From: Mucilaginibacter pedocola
GTDB lineage: Bacteria > Bacteroidota > Bacteroidia > Sphingobacteriales > Sphingobacteriaceae
Direction: 5' to 3'
Length of the DNA stretch: 64,000 nt
Assembly: GCF_002013915.1 (NCBI RefSeq)
Contig: NZ_MBTF01000012.1
Coordinates: forward strand, 124,001-188,000
Part shown: positions 44,945 to 52,537 of the stretch, piece after piece
How positions within the stretch are numbered: position 1 is the stretch's first letter
Layout of the letters: every line of letters starts with the position of its first letter
Position numbers and translations under genes: made by a program
The notes under the pieces: model-generated
Seen by the model: only the letters and a program-made list of their open reading frames with translations
Database searches by the model: none
Told to the model about the DNA's origin: nothing

Positions 44945-45018
44945 TCGGGATGGCAGGATTCGAACCTGCGGCCTCCACATCCCAAATGTGGCGCGATACC
45001 GGGCTACGCTACATCCCG
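44945..45018 (-). tRNA. tRNA-Pro (anticodon TGG), copy 1
   Basis: On the minus strand the acceptor stem CGGGATG/CATCCCG, anticodon stem CCACA/TGTGG with loop TTTGGGA (anticodon TGG) and T arm GCAGG-TTCGAAT-CCTGC are all intact. The discriminator is A and CCA is not encoded. It lies next to the Fic cassette and is followed by its own terminator (44893-44920). Confidence 0.97.
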
Positions 45019-45110
45019 TGGGCTTTCGCCGAAACTCATTATCCCCAATCTGAAAACAAAACCCTCAGAACTTGCATTCTGAGGGTTTTTAATGCTTGGT
45101 ATCGCTTTTG

Positions 45111-45184
45111 TCGGGATGGCAGGATTCGAACCTGCGGCCTCCACATCCCAAATGTGGCGCGATACCGGGCTACGCTACATCCCG
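45111..45184 (-). tRNA. tRNA-Pro (anticodon TGG), copy 2
   Basis: Identical to copy 1 over the whole gene and flanking spacer, 166 bp further along. The anticodon loop is TTTGGGA. Confidence 0.97.
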
Positions 45185-45276
45185 TGGGCTTTCGCCGAAA
45201 CTCATTATCCCCAATCTGAAAACAAAACCCTCAGAACTTGCATTCTGAGGGTTTTTAATGCTTGGTATCGCTTTTG

Positions 45277-45350
45277 TCGGGATGGCAGGATTCGAACCTG
45301 CGGCCTCCACATCCCAAATGTGGCGCGATACCGGGCTACGCTACATCCCG
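45277..45350 (-). tRNA. tRNA-Pro (anticodon TGG), copy 3
   Basis: Identical to copies 1 and 2, and again preceded and followed by the same spacer and terminator hairpin. Confidence 0.97.
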
Positions 45351-45442
45351 TGGGCTTTCGCCGAAACTCATTATCCCCAATCTGAAAACAAAACCCTCAG
45401 AACTTGCATTCTGAGGGTTTTTAATGCTTGGTATCGCTTTTG

Positions 45443-45516
45443 TCGGGATGGCAGGATTCGAACCTGCGGCCTCCACATCCCAAATGTGGCGCGATACCGG
45501 GCTACGCTACATCCCG
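45443..45516 (-). tRNA. tRNA-Pro (anticodon TGG), copy 4 (promoter-proximal)
   Basis: Same gene sequence as the other three. It is the first to be transcribed: a consensus promoter (45533-45563) lies 16 bp upstream of its 5' end, and that upstream region is not part of the repeat. Confidence 0.97.
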
Positions 45517-45532
45517 TTCCCGATTGGGTTTG

Positions 45533-45563
45533 CAAAAGTAGAAAATCCACCGAACTTGTCAAA
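45533..45563 (-). promoter_or_regulatory. Promoter of tRNA-Pro array
   Basis: Reading leftwards: TTTG (complement of 45560-45563), exactly 19 bp, then TACTTTTG (complement of 45533-45540). This is a perfect match to the Bacteroidota primary-sigma consensus TTTG-N19-TAnnTTTG, followed by the first tRNA. Confidence 0.85.
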
Positions 45564-45635
45564 CTTTTTTTGAAAGAATTTCAACACCCCGCTTTAACAA
45601 ATTCATTTGCAAAAACTTAATTTCTTATTTTCACA

Positions 45636-45830
45636 AAAGCAACAAGGCAGCCGGGCGCTTTTGCAGCAATTTGCAGCTAAAATACTGCAAATGCGTTATT
45701 GCTTACGCCTTGTAATAGTTTGTTCTTTACAACGGCAAAAACGGGTACGCAACCCGCAAAACCTTAAACAACCGGGGAGGGTTGTTAGTGTAGGCCCGTT
45801 ATCCTTAACAAGGAGCGGGCCTGTTTTTAT
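45636..45830 (+). ncRNA. Candidate structured non-coding RNA
   Basis: This stretch lies in a 310-bp gap without a convincing gene. Clear stems: CAAGGC (45643)/GCCTTG (45707) enclosing ATTTGCAG (45669-45676)/CTGCAAAT (45685-45692); CGGGT/ACCCG (45742-45756); CAACC/GGTTG (45769-45784); and a strong terminator AGGCCCG (45792)/CGGGCCT (45816) with T run. TTTG near 45606 and TATTTTCA near 45627 offer a weak promoter. At about 190 nt with its own plus-strand terminator it could be a 6S-like or other small RNA; the family is not established. Confidence 0.4.
45792..45830 (+). terminator. Rho-independent terminator (plus strand)
   Basis: AGGCCCG (45792-45798) and CGGGCCT (45816-45822) with an inner TCCTT/AAGGA stem, followed by GTTTTTATTT. 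The T run is on the plus strand, so it terminates something transcribed rightwards from the tRNA-Pro side, and no protein gene is there. Confidence 0.85.
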
Positions 45831-46393
45831 TTGAGCAGATCATTTTGCTCCTGCAATGCCTTTATCTCACTCAACCTGGAAGCTTTTACAATGTAGGTAT
45901 CGCATAACCGGTTATTCAAGTTCATATTATAGCGCCAGGTAGGTTCGCCGGTAACCGGGAAAGCGATACGCGTACCAGGCAACAACGAAAGATTTAAAAC
46001 TGCCAGGGCGTTTCTTTTAAGAGACAGCCAAAAAACCGGGTAATTGCCATCATCATCGATCACTTTCAGGCCCAACAGATATTTACCCAAAGTATCACCA
46101 CGCAAATGCTCACATATTGCTCCATAAATATCAACCAAAACTATAGCTATAAGTATGCTTAACTGAAAATGCTGAGTGAGTTTAATAGCAGGCAGCAAAA
46201 AAATAAGCATATCAATACCTTTTGCCCAGGCTCGCGGGAAATGGCTTTCGATAGCAGGGTTATACTTCAGCAAAAAAGTACGCTCTTCATAATAACGGTT
46301 GCCGTAATCGTCTTTTATAGGGCGATGCACAGTTTTTTTCACCAATATTTCGGATATCTTTTTCACTGAACATCTACAATGCAAAAGCCACAT
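45827..46393 (-). CDS. RDD family membrane protein
   Basis: About 180 residues with three hydrophobic segments: WAKGIDMLIFLLPAIKL with the R/K-D-like first helix of RDD proteins, LSILIAIVLVDIYGAI and the conserved LRGDTLGKYLLGLKVIDDDG loop. The function is unknown. The ATG at 46393 overlaps the end of the PQQ dehydrogenase gene by 20 bp; the GTG at 46366 would avoid this and is a plausible alternative. It is probably co-transcribed with the dehydrogenase gene. Confidence 0.8.
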   Translation of the reverse strand: MWLLHCRCSVKKISEILVKKTVHRPIKDDYGNRYYEERTFLLKYNPAIESHFPRAWAKGIDMLIFLLPAIKLTQHFQLSILIAIVLVDIYGAICEHLRGDTLGKYLLGLKVIDDDGNYPVFWLSLKRNALAVLNLSLLPGTRIAFPVTGEPTWRYNMNLNNRLCDTYIVKASRLSEIKALQEQNDLLK

Positions 46394-48560
46394 AACTATC
46401 GCCCGACTTGCTGCCTATCTTCCCTCCTCCGCAGGCAATAACAATGTATTGCCTACCATCTATCTCGTAACAAGCCGGAGTTGCGTAACCGGCTGCAGGC
46501 AGTTTAGCCTCCCAAAGCTGCTTGCCTGTTTTTTTATCAAAAGCGCGTATTTTTTCGTCTTTAGTTGCGGCTATGAATACCAGCCCGCCCTTAGTAACCA
46601 GCGGGCCGCCATAGGTTTCGGTACCGGTAATAGGGATGCCGCGTTTGGTAAGTTCGGGATATTCGCCCAGCGGCACTTTCCATAGTAGTTTGCCGCTGGT
46701 TAGGTCTACAGCGTTGAGTGTGCCCCATGGCGGTTTTATGCCGGGGTAACCATCCTTATCTAAAAAGCGGGTGTAGCCTGCCATGGTATATGGCGCTGGC
46801 GGTAAAGCGCTTTTCTCGGCAGCTACAGGCGTTGCCCCGCCCCTGCCTGCCGGGCCGGTGGCTTCTTTTTCGGGAATCTTCAATAAGAATGCCAGTATGG
46901 CCTTCTTCTCACCATCGGGTATGGCTTTGAAAGATGGCATCATGTTGCGCCCGTTATCGATAATATTTTTGGCCTGTGCTTCGGTGTATTTCTTTTCCAG
47001 GTTCAGCAGCGCGGGTATGGTACTGCCGTTGCCTTTCAGGTCGGCGCCGTGGCAACTAATGCAACGCTGGTTGTACAGGGCTTTGCCTGCACCGGCAAGG
47101 GTATGGTCGTTACCGTCGCTTTTGGGCACATCTATCATTACCTGCGCCCAGGGTAGTTCGGTACTGTTTACGTAGAGTACTTTGGTTTGCTGGTCAACCG
47201 CAGCGCCACCCCACTCGCCACCACCATCAAAGCCCGGGAATATCCAGCCGCCATCTTTACTTGGCGGACTAAATTTTGCCCTGTACTTTACCTTCAGGTA
47301 TTTCTCCATCATCTCTTTGTGCGCCTCGGGCGAAATATCGGTTACGTCCTCGGGCTCAAATTTCTGGCGGGCAAACGGCTCGGGCAAGGTGGGTATAGGC
47401 TGTGTTGGCCAGGGTGCTTCGCCGGGTAGGCCGTTGGTGGGCACGGGCGTTTCTTTTATAGGGAAGATAGGTTTTCCCGTCTCACGGTCGAACATAAAAA
47501 CGTAGCCGTGTTTGGTTATTTGGGCTACGGCATCAATCTCCTTACCATCTTTAGTAATGGTTACCAGGTTGGGATTGGCGGGCAGGTCACGGTCCCAAAG
47601 GTCATGGTGTACGAATTGGTAATGCCATATATATTTGCCTGTAACCGCATTTAAGGCGATAAGTGAATTGGCGAACAAATTCTGCCCCTTCCTATTGCCA
47701 CCATAAAAATCGCCGCCTACAGAGCCCGTAGGGATGTATACGATACCACGTTGCTCATCTACCGACATACCCGACCAGTTATTGGCCCCGCCAAGGTATT
47801 TCCAGGCATCTTTATTCTCCCAGGTATCGTAGCCCAGCTCGCCGGGGTGCGGTATGGTGTTAAAGCTCCAGCGCAGTTTGCCGGTAAGCACATCGTAGGC
47901 GCGGATGGGTGCCGGTGCCGCGTCTTCACTTTCGGATACGCGCACGCCCATTACTAATACATCTTTATAAATTACGCCAGGCGTGGTTGATGCTACAAAG
48001 GAATGTATCACGCGGCCAACGTTCTCGGTCATGTCCAAATAACCGCCTTTACCAAAATTGGCTACAGGTTTGCCCGTTGCGGCATCAATGCAGTAAACCT
48101 TATCGCCCACGTTGTAGAAAATACGCTTGTTGCCGCCGTTATCGTCCTGCCAATAAACTACACCGCGGTTTACCTTGTAGTAAAACATGGGGTTGAATTT
48201 AGCGGCAGTATCCAAAGCCGCCGGGTCGAACAACCAGTGTTGCTTCCCGCTTACCGCATCTAACGCAAACAGTTTGAGTTTTGGGGTGGAGCCGTAAAGC
48301 ACACCATCAACCATTATAGGGTTACATTGGTTTTGGGTGCGGTTGGCGGTATCGCGGTCGCCCGAGCTATAGGCCCAGGCCTGTTTAAGCCCGGCTATAT
48401 TCTGCGGGGTAATTACTTCGCTCGATGAATAACGCGCACCATCCTTACTACCGGCGTAAGTGCCCCAGCCTTTGTAGTCGGTTTTATTTCCCGGTGAATT
48501 GCAGGCATTAAGCAAAACAGAAAGGGATAACGCGGAAAGGGCGAGATAAACTGGTTTCAT
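46374..48560 (-). CDS. PQQ-dependent dehydrogenase-like lipoprotein with inserted cytochrome c domain
   Basis: A 728-residue lipoprotein (lipobox Cys 20 in SVLLNACNS). The body is an eight-bladed quinoprotein propeller: WGTYAGSKDGARYSSSEVI, WSFNTIPHPGELGYDTWENK and YIWHYQFVHHDLWDRDLPA are typical of PQQ alcohol/sugar dehydrogenases. Near residue 500 a cytochrome c domain with heme site CISCH interrupts the propeller, which resumes at FLDKDGYPGIKPPWGTLNA. It oxidises a sugar or alcohol in the periplasm and passes electrons to the heme. PQQ synthesis genes are not in the window; the substrate is unknown. Confidence 0.9.
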   Translation of the reverse strand: MKPVYLALSALSLSVLLNACNSPGNKTDYKGWGTYAGSKDGARYSSSEVITPQNIAGLKQAWAYSSGDRDTANRTQNQCNPIMVDGVLYGSTPKLKLFALDAVSGKQHWLFDPAALDTAAKFNPMFYYKVNRGVVYWQDDNGGNKRIFYNVGDKVYCIDAATGKPVANFGKGGYLDMTENVGRVIHSFVASTTPGVIYKDVLVMGVRVSESEDAAPAPIRAYDVLTGKLRWSFNTIPHPGELGYDTWENKDAWKYLGGANNWSGMSVDEQRGIVYIPTGSVGGDFYGGNRKGQNLFANSLIALNAVTGKYIWHYQFVHHDLWDRDLPANPNLVTITKDGKEIDAVAQITKHGYVFMFDRETGKPIFPIKETPVPTNGLPGEAPWPTQPIPTLPEPFARQKFEPEDVTDISPEAHKEMMEKYLKVKYRAKFSPPSKDGGWIFPGFDGGGEWGGAAVDQQTKVLYVNSTELPWAQVMIDVPKSDGNDHTLAGAGKALYNQRCISCHGADLKGNGSTIPALLNLEKKYTEAQAKNIIDNGRNMMPSFKAIPDGEKKAILAFLLKIPEKEATGPAGRGGATPVAAEKSALPPAPYTMAGYTRFLDKDGYPGIKPPWGTLNAVDLTSGKLLWKVPLGEYPELTKRGIPITGTETYGGPLVTKGGLVFIAATKDEKIRAFDKKTGKQLWEAKLPAAGYATPACYEIDGRQYIVIACGGGKIGSKSGDSYVAFAL

Positions 48561-48735
48561 ATCAATAGCGGCTTATGAGGTTGGGCGCAGAAAAGCGCCA
48601 ATGCCAAGCTATGAAATAATTCAAGGAAACCAAAAACAAAAAGCAGCAGCTCGGAGACGGCTATCCTACCCGCCATCCCCTCACCACTGCTCAACAAAAT
48701 CAACTAAACAAACTATAAATTAATGCCTTGGGCTA

Positions 48736-50010
48736 TTACACACTTTGCCTGTGGCCAAAAACTGCATAGTAAAAAATATAAACATAGCAGGGCACCATGC
48801 TGCACAAAAAGGCCAGTTGCGCACCCATACTCTTAGCCAATGAAGCGTAAACCTGCGGCAATATGGCACCGCCGGCAATACCCATCACCAGCAATGCCGA
48901 ACCTATTTTGGTGTACTTGCCCAGCCCCTTAATAGCAAGCGGCCAAATAGTAGGCCACATAAGCGAGTTGGCCAAACCCAGTAAGGCAATAAACATTATA
49001 CTGAGATAACCCGTAGTAAAATACGCTAATACAGAAAACAACACACCTGTTAATGCTGATAGCATCAGCGCTTTATCCTGTTTAAGGTAACGGGGGATGG
49101 CTACAATACCGATGATATAACCCACCACCATAGATGCCAAAGTGTAAGATGTAAATATCTTGGTTTGATCGAGGCTCATGCCCAGGGCTTTGCCGTAGCT
49201 GCCTATCACATCGCCGGCCATCACTTCAACGCCTACATACAGAAATATGCAGATGATACCCAGGTTAAGGTTACTGTAACTAAACACGCTCGGTTTGGCG
49301 GCAACAACGGTTCCATCATCGGCTACGGCATCGCCATCGGTATTTATTTCGGGTAGCGATGAAGATTTGATCAACAAAGCTAACACTGCTAATACCACAG
49401 CTATCACCACATAAGGCGCAATAACCCGGCCGGCAAGTTCGCTCAGTAAGGCATCTTTTTGGGCGGCGTCGGTGGTGGCTTTCAGTTGCGTTTCTATACC
49501 CTGGGCTCCTTTCAATACCAATGCACTTAAAACCAGCGGACTAAGTACCCCTGCTATTTTATTACAAATACCCATAATACTAATGCGCTGCGCTGCACTC
49601 TCTATAGGCCCAACAATGGCAATGTATGGGTTTGATGCTGTTTGCAATAACGACAAACCCATCCCCTGTATGAACAAGCCTGCCAGGAACAACGGGAATG
49701 CCCTTGTATTGGCAGCCGGTACAAAAACCAAAGCCCCTATCCCCATCACCAAAAGCCCCAGCGACATACCATTTTTGAAACCCGTTCTTTTAAGAATGTA
49801 TGATGATGGAATTGAAAGGAAAAAGTAGGCCATGTAAAAGGCAAAGGTTACCAGCAGGGCTTCGGATGTACTCAACTGGCAGGCCAGTTGCAAAAAGGGT
49901 ATCAGTGTACCATTAAGCCAGGTAACAAAGCCGAACACGAAGAATAACGCGCCGATAATGATGATCGGGTTTAAGGCGGGCTTTTTTGTTGCGATGGTTG
50001 CGGTTGACAT
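48736..50010 (-). CDS. FucP-type MFS sugar permease
   Basis: A 424-residue, twelve-helix transporter of the FHS (fucose/glucose-galactose) family. Features are FFVFGFVTWLNGTLIPFLQ, FYMAYFFLSIPSSYILKRTG and GLSLLQTASNPYIAIVGP, close to GluP and NagP-type permeases. In this locus (NagB, amino-sugar kinase and mutase, SusCD) an N-acetylglucosamine or related hexosamine is the likely cargo, as an H+ symporter in the inner membrane. It lies downstream of the PKD gene on the same strand, after a long palindrome. Confidence 0.88.
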   Translation of the reverse strand: MSTATIATKKPALNPIIIIGALFFVFGFVTWLNGTLIPFLQLACQLSTSEALLVTFAFYMAYFFLSIPSSYILKRTGFKNGMSLGLLVMGIGALVFVPAANTRAFPLFLAGLFIQGMGLSLLQTASNPYIAIVGPIESAAQRISIMGICNKIAGVLSPLVLSALVLKGAQGIETQLKATTDAAQKDALLSELAGRVIAPYVVIAVVLAVLALLIKSSSLPEINTDGDAVADDGTVVAAKPSVFSYSNLNLGIICIFLYVGVEVMAGDVIGSYGKALGMSLDQTKIFTSYTLASMVVGYIIGIVAIPRYLKQDKALMLSALTGVLFSVLAYFTTGYLSIMFIALLGLANSLMWPTIWPLAIKGLGKYTKIGSALLVMGIAGGAILPQVYASLAKSMGAQLAFLCSMVPCYVYIFYYAVFGHRQSV

Positions 50011-50049
50011 GAGTGTGATTTGGATGGAAATATAATATCAGCATACACA

Positions 50050-50190
50050 TTCCCTCCTTGGGGAGGGGTGCGGTTGCCGGAGCGCAAAGGCAGGGAGGGG
50101 TTTAGCCATAAGGCAATTCGTTAATGCGTAACTACCTAACCCCTCCCTGCATTTGCACACAACCCGGCACACCCCTCCCTAAGGAGGGAA
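50050..50190. repeat. Long palindromic intergenic element (CCCTCC type)
   Basis: TTCCCTCCTTGGGGAGGGG (from 50050) pairs with its near-complement ending at 50190 (CACCCCTCCCTAAGGAGGGA). Inside, GCAGGGAGGGGTT (from 50091) pairs with TAACCCCTCCCTGC (50137-50150). It lies between the PKD lipoprotein and permease genes, where it could end or attenuate transcription. Confidence 0.75.
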
Positions 50191-50206
50191 TAAAAAATTC
50201 AGGCGT

Positions 50207-51070
50207 CTACAACGTTACTTTCAAAAATGCCGAAGTTGGTGCACCGTTCTCGGGCATAATACCAATGGTTGCCCAGCCGCTTGTACTTTCCATAAAGGCA
50301 AAATTCACGAAGTTTTTGGTGGTGCCCAGCTTATCTTTCTTTATAGAAAGCTCGATGATGTTTTTGCCGGCTACTGTTTTAACAGTGGAATAATGGAACA
50401 CATCAGGAAAATCGCCAACTACATTGAAACTAAATGAGTTTTGCCCGCCCACATGCTGGAATAAATTACCCCAACCACCTGTAAGGCTGCCTTCTAACAA
50501 ATAGTCGGCCCCTGATGCAGCCGGATACGAGCCAACGGTATAACCGGTAGCGTTGTTATTATCGGCATCAATGTATACATCCAAAATTTCCATCTTCATA
50601 TCTGCCGTACCTTCCAGCAAAAAGAATATATCTGTCGACGAGGCAAAGGTTTTAATGCCCGTTAGCGTACCGCCAGATGGTAGCGTATTGGTGTACGCAT
50701 AGTCTACATACTGCCAATCGGTAAAGTCGCCGTCTATTTTAATATTGGGGCCTATGATGCTCACGGTATCTTTAAAGGTACTGGTAGCTTCGCCACTTTT
50801 AGCGGTAAGCGTTACCAGGAAATCGCCTTTGCTTTTAAAAATGTGCTGAGGCGCTTTTTTTGTTGAACCTTCGGCGCTGCCGTCGCCAAAATCCCAGCTA
50901 TACTCGGTGGCATTGGTAGAGAAGTTGGTGAAGTTAACGTTATAGCCATCGGCTACGTAGCTGAATACGGCTTTGGTGCCGTTGCCATTTTCGCCGCTCT
51001 TTTTACAAGAGCCTAAGGCCAGTGCGGCTATAACGATGCCGCACAGGTAGTAGGTAAAATTCTTTTTCAT
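50207..51070 (-). CDS. PKD-domain lipoprotein
   Basis: A 287-residue lipoprotein (lipobox LALGSCKKS). Residues about 35-110 form a PKD domain (SYVADGYNVNFTNFSTNATEY, then WDFGDGSAEG, the PKD hallmark). About 170 residues of a beta-rich domain beginning KIDGDFTDWQYVDYAY follow, similar to DOMON/CBM9-like ligand-binding modules. It probably sits on the cell surface and binds glycan. It is the fourth gene in the order SusC-SusD-DUF4832-PKD, 19 bp after the DUF4832 gene. Confidence 0.8.
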   Translation of the reverse strand: MKKNFTYYLCGIVIAALALGSCKKSGENGNGTKAVFSYVADGYNVNFTNFSTNATEYSWDFGDGSAEGSTKKAPQHIFKSKGDFLVTLTAKSGEATSTFKDTVSIIGPNIKIDGDFTDWQYVDYAYTNTLPSGGTLTGIKTFASSTDIFFLLEGTADMKMEILDVYIDADNNNATGYTVGSYPAASGADYLLEGSLTGGWGNLFQHVGGQNSFSFNVVGDFPDVFHYSTVKTVAGKNIIELSIKKDKLGTTKNFVNFAFMESTSGWATIGIMPENGAPTSAFLKVTL

Positions 51071-51089
51071 CGTTTTATGCTTTTAAATT

Positions 51090-52502
51090 TTATTGAATCT
51101 TTAAACTTGATTTAAGGTCGTTCATGCCGCCGTTATCGGTAACCCATGTACCGGTGTTGGCAAACCTTACGGCATACTCTGTTTTGCTTTTCAGGCTGGC
51201 GGCTTGGTCCGCAGCGCGCAGGTATAGTGCGTAATCGCCGGCGGGAACACTGCTCAGGCTAACGGTTTCGCCAATATTAAAGTTAGCTACCGCTGTAGTT
51301 GCCGGCTTGCAGGTACGTATATCGTAAGTAAGCGGCACTTCGTAATAAGAGCCTGTTGTTTTGTTTTTTAAGATGAGGCTGGTGCTTTTTTTATTGTAAA
51401 GCGGGGCGTAACCTGTGTTGGTGATGTTGATGTTCAACTTTAGGCTGCCGTTTACGTTTGCTGTGGCCGGTATAACGGCGTTCACCAACGATATGCGGTA
51501 ACCCAGGTTGCGTACAAATTCATCGAAACAACCCGATGTTCTCCAGGCGCTAAGCGTTGGCTGATAGTAATCGAGGTTGAGGTAGGTCCAGCGCAGCAGT
51601 TTCATTTGGGTACGGCCGTTATCGCAACTGGCCGAGTAGCCACCTATAGGCGGGCAGGTTTCGCCACCAACAGGTACATAAAGCGCTTCGTTGCTGATGT
51701 ATTGTTTCTCTACCGGGATGTTTACATAAGTACCATAATCATCTTCGCTGCCCAAAAAGCAATCGTTATGGTGGCCAACACGGGCAATATCGCTACCCGA
51801 GTAACCCTGCGCTGCCGCTATTGAAACCGCCGTGCCAAAAACGTTTTGCTTTTGCAGCGGTGTACGCACCTGCACCATAATATCCTGAGGCAGCACGCTC
51901 AGCAGTTTCAGCAAAACGGTTTTCTCGTTCTCGGTTGTGGCCAACCCGTTTGATGAAGTGTGCCATTCGCCATAAGCGCCTATAAAGCCCGCCTGCACAA
52001 ATGCTATAACGTCTTTATTAGCTTCAAACAAGGGTTTCAATTGGTCGATGTGTTGCAACACTATTGACAAAGGCGCGTCAGAGCCGGTCATATCCTCTAC
52101 ATAAGCAAAACGAATAATACCTTTTATACCCGCGGTGCGCATAGCGTTAAGGTCGGCCTGTATAAAATCCAGCTTTGCCTGGTCAAGCGGCTTGGCTTTA
52201 TAATCTTCAAGGTAAAATACACGCACGGCAAGCGTGGTGTTACCATTTATCCTGTAGTTGGCCAATGTAGTTGCATCTAAAGCTGTGCGCGCAGTATAAG
52301 TTTTGGTAAACCCGCGCTCGGGGTTGGCAAATATCTCGTTCGACGAGCTGAACGTAACCCCTGTTTCGGTAGTAGGGGGTGTTGGCTCCGGTGTAGATTT
52401 GCTGCCTTTGCCGCATGCCATTAATATCACGCAGCCTGCAACCAATGTGGCGGCCAGCGCTGTTGCAATTACTCCCCTCTTGTTCTTCTTCATCATTATC
52501 AT
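51090..52502 (-). CDS. DUF4874/DUF4832 lipoprotein
   Basis: A 470-residue lipoprotein (CVILMACGKG supplies the lipobox Cys). The N-terminal half matches DUF4874, with a TIM-barrel-like core (FANPERGFTKTYTART, GIKGIIRFAYVED, IAFVQAGFIGAYGEWHTSS). The C-terminal half matches DUF4832 (LVNAVIPATANVNGSLKLNINITNTGYAP). The acidic-residue pattern suggests a glycoside hydrolase, but none is proven. The first codons contain three ATGs in four codons (from 52502), so the exact start is open. It follows susD by 35 bp. Confidence 0.82.
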   Translation of the reverse strand: MIMMKKNKRGVIATALAATLVAGCVILMACGKGSKSTPEPTPPTTETGVTFSSSNEIFANPERGFTKTYTARTALDATTLANYRINGNTTLAVRVFYLEDYKAKPLDQAKLDFIQADLNAMRTAGIKGIIRFAYVEDMTGSDAPLSIVLQHIDQLKPLFEANKDVIAFVQAGFIGAYGEWHTSSNGLATTENEKTVLLKLLSVLPQDIMVQVRTPLQKQNVFGTAVSIAAAQGYSGSDIARVGHHNDCFLGSEDDYGTYVNIPVEKQYISNEALYVPVGGETCPPIGGYSASCDNGRTQMKLLRWTYLNLDYYQPTLSAWRTSGCFDEFVRNLGYRISLVNAVIPATANVNGSLKLNINITNTGYAPLYNKKSTSLILKNKTTGSYYEVPLTYDIRTCKPATTAVANFNIGETVSLSSVPAGDYALYLRAADQAASLKSKTEYAVRFANTGTWVTDNGGMNDLKSSLKIQ

Positions 52503-52537
52503 CTTTTGTTTACAAAATAGCTTCTTAGGCCCGGGTA

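Larger units (their letters stand above)
44945..45516 (-). repeat. 166-bp tandem repeat array carrying four tRNA-Pro genes
   Basis: Three identical 166-bp units (starts 44946, 45112, 45278) plus the tRNA part of a fourth (45444). Each full unit holds one tRNA, a 34-base spacer and a hairpin made of CCCTCAGAA and TTCTGAGGG. I see no base difference between the three full units, which implies recent amplification or ongoing homogenisation. Confidence 0.95.

Noticed and set aside
44945..45516. CRISPR-like regular repeats
   Set aside because: The 166-bp period is identical throughout including the spacers, and each unit contains a folded tRNA gene; there are no variable spacers and no cas genes.
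44950..45620. Three overlapping repetitive open frames of about 90-120 codons
   Set aside because: They are read through the tandem tRNA-Pro genes on the opposite strand; the repeated peptide is a translation of the tRNA sequence.
45607..45834. A 75-codon open frame on the plus strand
   Set aside because: Composition is not protein-like, it overlaps the structured stretch and terminator, and it runs into the RDD gene end; read as candidate RNA instead.
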